Below are positions 9,001 through 10,824 of a stretch of DNA of 10,824 nucleotides, in pieces. Every line of letters starts with the position of its first letter. The first letter of the stretch is position 1. The notes under the pieces are model-generated. The model saw nothing but the letters and a program-made list of their open reading frames with translations. It had not been told where the DNA came from and made no database searches. A program made the translations under genes and the position numbers. Source of the stretch: Cephalothrix spiralis. Its lineage: Eukaryota > Nemertea > Palaeonemertea > Archinemertea > Cephalotrichidae. Where the stretch lies: NCBI GenBank assembly GCA_032353305.1, contig JAUCNG010392034.1:1-10824 (forward strand), read 5' to 3'.

Positions 9001-10824
9001 AATAACAAACACTTTCACGAATTTACGGAATTATGTTAGCTACTTGTCAGCCATGTCTGATCTCGTGACTATTTAACATTTGAATACTCGAAAATTTTAT
9101 AACTCAATAAAAAATTTAAAAAGGGAATTATGTTTTCGATTTTTAAAATCGAAAATATTGTGTTGTCGTCCAGTTTATTCTTCTTCTCCGTTTAGATGTC
9201 GTACTTCCAGAATAGCTGGAGACTTGAAACTTTATAGTTAGTAAGCTGGTTTTAAATGGGTCACTTCCCAAAAACTTTTCAGTTTCGCCGCTAGGGGTGT
9301 CAAAGTTTGAAGCAAAAAACCTCCTTTTGGCCCATAGGGCAAGGGGTATTGGTCCTAGCAACTTCAAATTTTGCATGATGGTAGATTATCAATGTACGAA
9401 CAAAATATGATGCATGGCGTTCCGCTTCGATGAATATTTCTGGTCGTATGGTGGAGCTTCGGTTTTAAGCTTAAAATGGACATATCTTCTGAACCAAAGC
9501 ACTTAGCGAGATTCTGTAGCTATTTCTATAATCAGCAAATACATACGGACAAAATATGTGGGTTTTGATTTTTGAAAAGTTCTTAGTTTTGCTAATAGGG
9601 GTGCTAGTAGTCAAAACACGTTTTGGTCCATAGAGAGCACAGTGTATTAATCATACGCACAAATTAAATGGGTTGTGGGTTCTGAAATATTTCAGGTTCT
9701 GCCGCTAGGGGCGTTTAAACATGCATCAAAATTATATAAATACTGGCACTGTTTTTTTATGAACATGGGCCTATATTATTATGCAATATCTAAAATTTGG
9801 ATTTTTTTAAATTTCAATAACTGAAAAAAATTCTGGACGTTTTAGACAAAAATGACTAAAAAATATTTTCAGTTGAAAAAAAAATTTGACTAAAAATATT
9901 TAAAAAAAACTTAAATTTTTTTTGGTCTATTTATCTGTCTGAAACATTCAGAATTTTTCACTTCAGTTTTTTTAAATCTTGTAGCTGAGATGGCCCACAT
10001 AATATGATGTCATGGTGTCATATATTGAGCTGCGGGAGATCTATTTTTTGTCATGTCATACAGAAAACATAGGCCCTATATTACTACAATTGAGCTAATT
10101 TTGTTTGATAGTCCTGAACCAACTTGTCACATTATGATACAGTCCTAAAATGAGGCATATTTCAGGTAAACAAAGTAAACATATTGTCTTTAAAATAATG
10201 TTAAATAAGTTATAGGTTCACTAACAATGCTATTATTGTAATAGAACAAATAGCATATTAAGTGACCTGTTACTACCAGATGTAGTGTACCTAACATTAT
10301 ATACCCGGTATCTACGTAAAGCTGAGCACTGGACCTTCAAGACTATATAAACAAAAATTCAGGAAAGATTCAAATAACAAAACTCATTGATAATTACGTT
10401 AAAAAGACTGACTTCGACAGCCTCTGATATTATTGATTCAATGCCAAAAATAATTAGACCTGTCAAATCTTGAATATATTTTCTCTTTTAACTATAAGAT
10501 TTAATTTTTTTTTTGATTTTTTATTGGATAACATTACAAAGAATAACAAATGACCCTGTCCAGTTGTCCACGACAGGCAACATCACGAGCAAAGATGATA
10601 ATTAATTCCTAAGAAAATTTAGCAGATAATTGGCAAAGACGTTTGCCAATACAGATTACTCGTAAAATTCCTCAGAGGATCACAGATATGACCCCTCTTT
10701 CATCTAGCTAGGCCCCTCGGGTAAAATTATTTAAAAATACTTTCCTGCATTGGTTCCATTTTTCTAGCACAGCCGACAACAATCATTCCGTGTCGAACTA
10801 ATTCAGTTGCAATAGCAACACCAA
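52..10824 (-). CDS. DHRS11: DHRS11-like short-chain dehydrogenase/reductase gene (8 exons in window, 5' end missing)
   Basis: This gene encodes a classical SDR oxidoreductase that should reduce carbonyl compounds (the vertebrate relative acts on 3- and 17-ketosteroids) using NADP(H). I joined eight minus-strand exons by similarity to DHRS11 and by splice sites: 10824-10745, 6189-5986, 4557-4463, 3899-3770, 2358-2269, 2061-1996, 953-888 and 93-52. In the visible 256 residues I see VVGCAR near 20 (an Arg after strand 2, typical of NADPH users), CDV near 45, NNAG at 71-74, the tetrad Asn at 96, the catalytic Ser at 128, YSATK with Tyr 141 and Lys 145, PG at 173-174 and a C-terminal RP. The Ser-Tyr gap of 13 is normal. 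About 17 N-terminal residues, including most of TGxxxGxG, lie beyond the right edge. No promoter or poly(A) site is visible. Assignment to the DHRS11 branch is firm at subfamily level; the exact substrate is unknown. Confidence 0.85.
94..887 (-). other. SDR intron 7, 0.8 kb
   Basis: Runs from GTAAGTA at 887 to the acceptor TTTTTGAATAG at 94. It contains a small element with terminal inverted repeats (391-643), a near-identical 21-nt direct repeat TACAAAGCCTTTYGATATCTG at 129-149 and 278-298, and a GC-rich palindromic patch CGGCCCGGGCCCC at 796-808. Confidence 0.7.
391..643. mobile_element. Small element with terminal inverted repeats (MITE-like)
   Basis: TTTCCTAGGCTACTTGATTC at 391-410, extending to 414, is repeated in inverted form at 620-643 (GGTCAAATCAAGTAGCCTAG then GGAA) with two mismatches in 24 nt. 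Weaker similarity continues outward through TATAAA/TATTTTA flanks. The 253-bp interval has no coding capacity. This is the layout of a non-autonomous DNA transposon. I cannot fix the target-site duplication or name a superfamily. Confidence 0.5.
888..953 (-). CDS. DHRS11: SDR exon 7 (C-terminal DVAEA helix)
   Basis: This 66-nt exon (22 codons, phase 0 at both ends) reads ALEAPDVAEAILYALGTPP and HVQ. It matches the DHRS11 stretch LKPEDVAEAVIYVLSTPAHIQ nearly position for position. This is the helix and turn that precede the last strand of the fold. The acceptor is ACGTTTCACAG|GCT and the donor is CAA|GTAAGTA, both close to consensus. The next exon starts in the matching phase with VHDILLRP. 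Confidence 0.95.
954..1995 (-). other. SDR intron 6, 1.0 kb
   Basis: Runs from the weak donor GTAGTC to the acceptor ACGTTTCACAG. It is AT-rich with no open frame of note, no repeat shared with other parts of the window that I can see and no recognised element. Poly-A and poly-T runs occur around 1325 and 1590. Confidence 0.65.
1996..2061 (-). CDS. DHRS11: SDR exon 6, 22-residue in-frame exon, possibly a cassette
   Basis: This is a 66-nt open segment between ATTTTTAG and CAG|GTAGTC. It encodes PGNKAYQLYEATM followed by EKLAELKRQ, an amphipathic, helix-like stretch resembling the xxxKAxxLYExM lid segment of DHRS11. It is phase 0 at both ends, so including or skipping it keeps the frame. Exon 5 already supplies a NPAKA segment. 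Including exon 6 therefore makes the protein about 22 residues longer than vertebrate DHRS11, while skipping it restores the usual spacing. The donor is weak (GTAGTC), which fits regulated use. That it is coding is likely; constitutive use is uncertain. Confidence 0.75.
2269..2358 (-). CDS. DHRS11: SDR exon 5 (ISPG cofactor loop and substrate lid)
   Basis: This 90-nt exon (30 codons, phase 0 at both ends) reads AISPGLVNTNFFHVL and then HPDNPAKANKITARH. The PG after beta6 is the classical SDR turn that holds the nicotinamide, and the T of LVNT follows it as in DHRS11. The NPAKA stretch corresponds to the DPEKA lid region of the vertebrate protein. The acceptor TTTCCTTTCAG and the donor CAT|GTAAGT are both strong. 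If spliced straight to exon 7, the protein has almost exactly the usual family length between ISPG and the xxDVAEA helix. Confidence 0.94.
2532..2871. repeat. Two adjacent diverged copies of a GAGCGAAGCGAG-type repeat
   Basis: Copy 1 (2532-2672) and copy 2 (2679-2871) share in the same order AGGAAATCAT, GACACAAT, GGTTTTAAGAGTT (or a close variant), CAAAATAAC, ATCGAGC and GAGCGAAGCGAG (GAGCAAAGCGAG in copy 2). A third partial start, CAGTATATATGG, follows near 2897. Related ends occur at 8135-8200 and 8371-8392, so this is an interspersed family that has also been duplicated in tandem here. Confidence 0.55.
3259..3385. mobile_element. Foldback element with 51-bp arms
   Basis: The arms 3269-3319 and 3325-3375 are inverted copies with 46 of 51 positions identical, around a 5-nt loop GTGTA. 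Outside them AGCGCTT occurs on both sides with a 3-nt offset. The five differences are spread along the arm. Transcribed with the SDR gene, it would form a long hairpin in the intron. It is most simply a palindromic MITE; I see no terminal duplication that would prove it. Confidence 0.65.
3770..3899 (-). CDS. DHRS11: SDR exon 4 (catalytic Ser, Tyr and Lys)
   Basis: This 130-nt exon starts with the last base of a split Ser codon and then reads MSGHRVVPSKETTFYSATKH and TITALTEGLRVEL, ending in AMKSRIKVS. MSGHRV and FYSATK...TALTEGLR are hallmark DHRS11 strings. The Ser of MSGH lies 13 residues before the catalytic Tyr, and the Lys follows four residues after the Tyr (YxxxK), so the active site is intact. 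The acceptor is TTTTATTTCAG|T and the donor is TCT|GTAAGT, both strong. It leaves in phase 0, and the next exon supplies the ISPG loop. Vertebrate DHRS11 has the same protein order. Confidence 0.96.
4096..4197 (-). repeat. A-tailed interspersed repeat end, copy 1
   Basis: On the minus strand this reads GCCTGTTATGGTCATCC, then GACAGAGTAATTTGTTATT, TGTTATCATAAATAAAAATA and a tail AAAAAAAAACAAAACAAAC. The same order of words occurs at 10578-10500 with changes scattered between them. The terminal A-rich tail and AATAAA show insertion by target-primed reverse transcription of an RNA read from the minus strand. It could be the 3' end of a LINE, a SINE or a processed transcript. Confidence 0.6.
4230..4460 (-). 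other. Unidentified short open frame upstream of an A-tailed repeat
   Basis: A minus-strand frame, different from that of SDR exon 3, is open through most of intron 3 and ends in TAA at 4230-4232. Its product is acidic and hydrophilic, with stretches such as MTSETTNDDSLTNDPLQEI and INSSDPGSDINEFF. About 35 nt downstream begins the A-tailed repeat at 4197-4096. The arrangement of open frame, short 3' untranslated region, AATAAA and A-tail suggests the 3' end of a retroelement or a processed transcript inserted in the intron. I do not recognise the protein, and the true 5' limit cannot be seen. Confidence 0.3.
4463..4557 (-). CDS. DHRS11: SDR exon 3 (helix 4 with tetrad Asn)
   Basis: This 95-nt exon reads VNVLAPTICSREAIKSM, then a variable TERETKDGH and IFLIN, ending with AG that is completed to AGT (Ser) by the next exon. 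The Asn in VNVLA is the structural Asn of the Asn-Ser-Tyr-Lys tetrad. The segment matches the NVLA-x-x-IC-x-REA helix of DHRS11, and DGHIxxINS is the strand that leads to the catalytic serine. The acceptor is a strong pyrimidine run, TTTTTTAG|GTC, and the donor is AATAG|GTAGGA. It enters in phase 0 and leaves in phase 2, which agrees exactly with its neighbours. Confidence 0.93.
4711..4816. repeat. Small imperfect foldback (MITE-like)
   Basis: AACGCAAGGCTAAG at 4711-4724 faces CTTAGCTCGCTTGCGTT at 4800-4816, an inverted match with a 3-nt insertion. The inside is GC-richer than its surroundings and has its own short inverted words (CTGGAACCAG; GTCC with GGAC). The open frame through it on the plus strand is a by-product of composition. 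Confidence 0.4.
5642..5780. repeat. 17-bp perfect inverted repeat bounding a 139-bp segment
   Basis: CAGAGATTTATTAAGAA at 5642-5658 is exactly inverted at 5764-5780. Partial similarity continues outside (CCTGGGAGC on the left, GCACCCAGG on the right), so the element may reach about 5608-5791. It is non-coding inside. It is probably a small non-autonomous transposon. Confidence 0.45.
5986..6189 (-). CDS. DHRS11: SDR exon 2 (alpha2 to NNAG and substrate loop)
   Basis: This exon of 204 nt (68 codons, phase 0 at both ends) starts with VLEESLKDEKG and continues through KKCDV, where the Asp contacts the adenine ring in classical SDRs. It then reads VDVMINNAG, the NNAG motif that stabilises the central sheet, and NAPLASGDTKLWRQMLE, which closely matches the DHRS11 family segment ahead of helix 4. 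The acceptor is ATATTCTAG|GTA and the donor is GAG|GTAAAT. The frame is fully open. This exon alone identifies the SDR family, and the NAPL.SGDT wording favours the DHRS11 branch. A downstream internal acceptor at 6183 could be used if the upstream exon ends at its GT instead of its GA. Confidence 0.93.
6709..6785 (+). repeat. tRNA-derived SINE head / tRNA pseudogene
   Basis: GTCAGCGTGGCTGAGTGGTT then AACGCGGTAGC closely resembles the 5' half of a serine- or leucine-type tRNA with a good RNA polymerase III A box (TGGCTGAGTGG, 6716-6726). The expected B box is present but damaged (GTTCCATCC, 6767-6775, against GGTTCGAATCC). No proper anticodon arm or acceptor pairing forms, so it is not a working tRNA. 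It is most likely the head of a SINE whose body continues rightward. Confidence 0.6.
7228..7692 (+). mobile_element. Decayed C-terminal end of a non-LTR retrotransposon (LINE) ORF
   Basis: Reading from 7231 in one frame gives CLRRILGIQWKDRI, RWLGHVRRM, LLYGELSDATRPAGR, KDVCKRDFKSAGI, TWEKTATDRPA and RDCHVRI. These are the familiar conserved words of the region behind the reverse transcriptase in many invertebrate LINEs, ending at the zinc-finger-like tail. Stops interrupt it at 7306, 7405, 7516, 7615 and 7657, all in the same frame. About a dozen family residues are missing between DRIQ and SMLCL. The catalytic domain is absent, so this is a dead 5'-truncated copy. Confidence 0.85.
7768..7930. 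repeat. GC-rich minisatellite, about 3.5 units of 44-53 bp
   Basis: GATCGATCGGTATCGGCCGC at 7805, GATCGATCGGTACCGG at 7858 and GATCGGTATCGGCCGC at 7906 head successive units, each followed by CCGACA or CCCCAAC and an AT-rich spacer. A degenerate first unit (CGGCCGATCCGACA) begins near 7771. Spacing is 53 and then 44 nt. The GC-rich heads stand out against the AT-rich intron. Confidence 0.7.
8135..8200. repeat. GAGC-type repeat, partial copy
   Basis: TTTTTGCGCGTCTTTTC, ATTTAATGATTTCGAGCCGA and AAGCAAGGCGAG parallel the right half of the copy at 2590-2665 (TTTGCGCCCTCTTTC, ATATTTAACATCGAGCCGAG, GCGAAGCGAG). Confidence 0.45.
8371..8392. repeat. GAGC-type repeat core
   Basis: GATCGAGCCGAGCGAAGCGA at 8371-8390, followed by GA, is the cleanest copy of the core shared with 2630-2661 and 8173-8196. 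The AT-rich flank TTATATTATATTAT is also similar to the sequence before the older copies. Confidence 0.45.
9133..9155. repeat. Perfect palindrome with 11-nt arms
   Basis: TTTTCGATTTT and AAAATCGAAAA flank a single T. Similar CGATTT...AAATCG pairing occurs at 7747-7762. AT-rich DNA makes short palindromes common, so no function is claimed. Confidence 0.5.
9254..9722. repeat. Three diverged copies of a repeat with a CCGCTAGGGG core
   Basis: The units share AATGGGT or ATGTGGGTT, a run ending in TTTTCAG or TTCTTAG, a core (CCGCTAGGGGTGTC 9288-9301, GCTAATAGGGGTGC 9591-9604, CCGCTAGGGGCGTT 9702-9715) and, in two of them, TTTTGGCCCATAG or TTTTGGTCCATAG. TACGnACAAA precedes the second and third. 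The copies are old and not evenly spaced. Confidence 0.5.
9785..9935. repeat. A/T-rich low-complexity tract
   Basis: Runs of A and T alternate. TGACTAAAAAATATTT at 9853 recurs as TGACTAAAAATATTT at 9887, 34 nt away, so part of it arose by short tandem duplication. Confidence 0.6.
10500..10578 (-). repeat. A-tailed interspersed repeat end, copy 2
   Basis: On the minus strand this reads GCCTGTCGTGGACAACTGG, ACAGGGTCATTTGTTATTC, TGTTATCCAATAAAAAATC and an A-rich tail. It matches copy 1 at 4197-4096 word for word, without the 5-nt and short AT insertions seen there. AATAAA lies just before the tail. Upstream sequence differs from copy 1, so only about 75 bp are shared. Confidence 0.6.
10738..10747 (-). 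other. Putative non-canonical GA 5' splice site of SDR intron 1
   Basis: The minus strand reads CAG|GAAAGT, identical to the ideal donor CAG|GTAAGT except that +2 is A instead of T. With this donor and the TTCTAG|GTATTAG acceptor at 6190, the joined protein runs MEPMQ-VLEES in frame and keeps the expected spacing between CAR and CDV. The alternative GT at 10740-10739 (GAAA|GTATTT) is a weak donor. It would need the weak acceptor after TATTAG at 6183, giving MQEKES and one residue fewer. GA-AG introns are rare but known, for example in vertebrate FGFR genes. A base-call error at 10743 is also possible. Confidence 0.5.
10745..10824 (-). CDS. DHRS11: SDR exon 1 of window (Rossmann fold beta1-alpha1-beta2), partial
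   Basis: After two leftover bases, the minus strand reads GVAIATELVRHG then MIVVGCARKMEPMQ. This matches the end of the glycine-rich loop, the first helix and the second strand of DHRS11-type SDRs. The exon continues past the window edge, so the start codon and the TGxxxGI part are not seen. Reading beyond CAG runs into a stop after a few codons, so the exon must end near 10745. The best family alignment ends it at CAG|GAAAGT, a GA donor. A GT at 10740-10739 would end the exon at 10741 in a different phase and would need a different acceptor in the next exon. The coding match is clear; the exact 3' boundary is not. Confidence 0.85.

Larger units (their letters stand above)
6190..10744 (-). 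other. SDR intron 1, 4.6 kb, repeat-rich
   Basis: This is the longest intron and contains no recognisable host exon. It ends in a good acceptor, ATATTCTAG. Going up the plus strand it holds a CRE/CCAAT pair near 6603-6626, a tRNA-derived SINE head, a non-LTR retrotransposon relic, a minisatellite, two GAGC-type repeat pieces, a TTCG-rich AT stretch (8630-8830), an 11-bp-arm palindrome, a triplicated repeat with CTCF-like cores, an A/T low-complexity tract and an A-tailed repeat. In 9940-10490 and 10580-10740 I see nothing beyond plain AT-rich sequence. Confidence 0.7.

Noticed and set aside
9143-9376. 77-codon minus-strand open frame with PSGETEKF
   Set aside because: It is produced by the CCGCTAGGGG repeat unit; the other units do not keep the frame open, so it is not a conserved coding sequence.

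Overview
This is an AT-rich animal genomic window. Most of it is introns, with short exons of one recognisable gene on the minus strand. The exon-intron structure, a decayed non-LTR retrotransposon 3' end, a tRNA-derived SINE-like head and small foldback elements point to an invertebrate. Frequent TACATGTA and TATAGGCCTACAC words suggest a marine lophotrochozoan (mollusc-like) or an invertebrate deuterostome. The species cannot be fixed from this sequence.

The gene is a classical short-chain dehydrogenase/reductase (SDR) closest to DHRS11. Eight coding exons can be placed by protein similarity and splice signals. In transcription order they are 10824-10745 (partial, the 5' part lies beyond the right edge), 6189-5986, 4557-4463, 3899-3770, 2358-2269, 2061-1996, 953-888 and 93-52 (with the stop codon). 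Together they encode about 256 residues and lack only the N-terminal start of the Rossmann fold. The Asn-Ser-Tyr-Lys catalytic set, NNAG and the C-terminal RP motif are all present, so the gene looks functional. Two points stand out: the first intron appears to begin with GA instead of GT (CAG|GAAAGT), and a 66-nt in-frame exon adds 22 residues compared with the usual family length.

The introns hold the rest. Intron 7 (94-887) has a small element with terminal inverted repeats. Intron 4 (2359-3769) has two adjacent copies of a repeat ending in GAGCGAAGCGAG-type sequence and a near-perfect 51-bp-arm foldback. Intron 3 (3900-4462) has an A-tailed retro-element end with a short open frame in front of it. 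Intron 2 (4558-5985) has two small inverted-repeat elements and open frames of unknown meaning. Intron 1 (6190-10744) is 4.6 kb. It carries a tRNA-derived SINE head, a non-LTR retrotransposon C-terminal relic, a GATCGGTATCGG minisatellite, further GAGC-type repeats, a diverged triplicated repeat with CTCF-like cores, a low-complexity tract and a second copy of the A-tailed repeat.

There is no sign of a multi-gene system, operon, CRISPR array or other new pathway. The interesting questions are splicing of the SDR gene and the origin of several unnamed repeat families.
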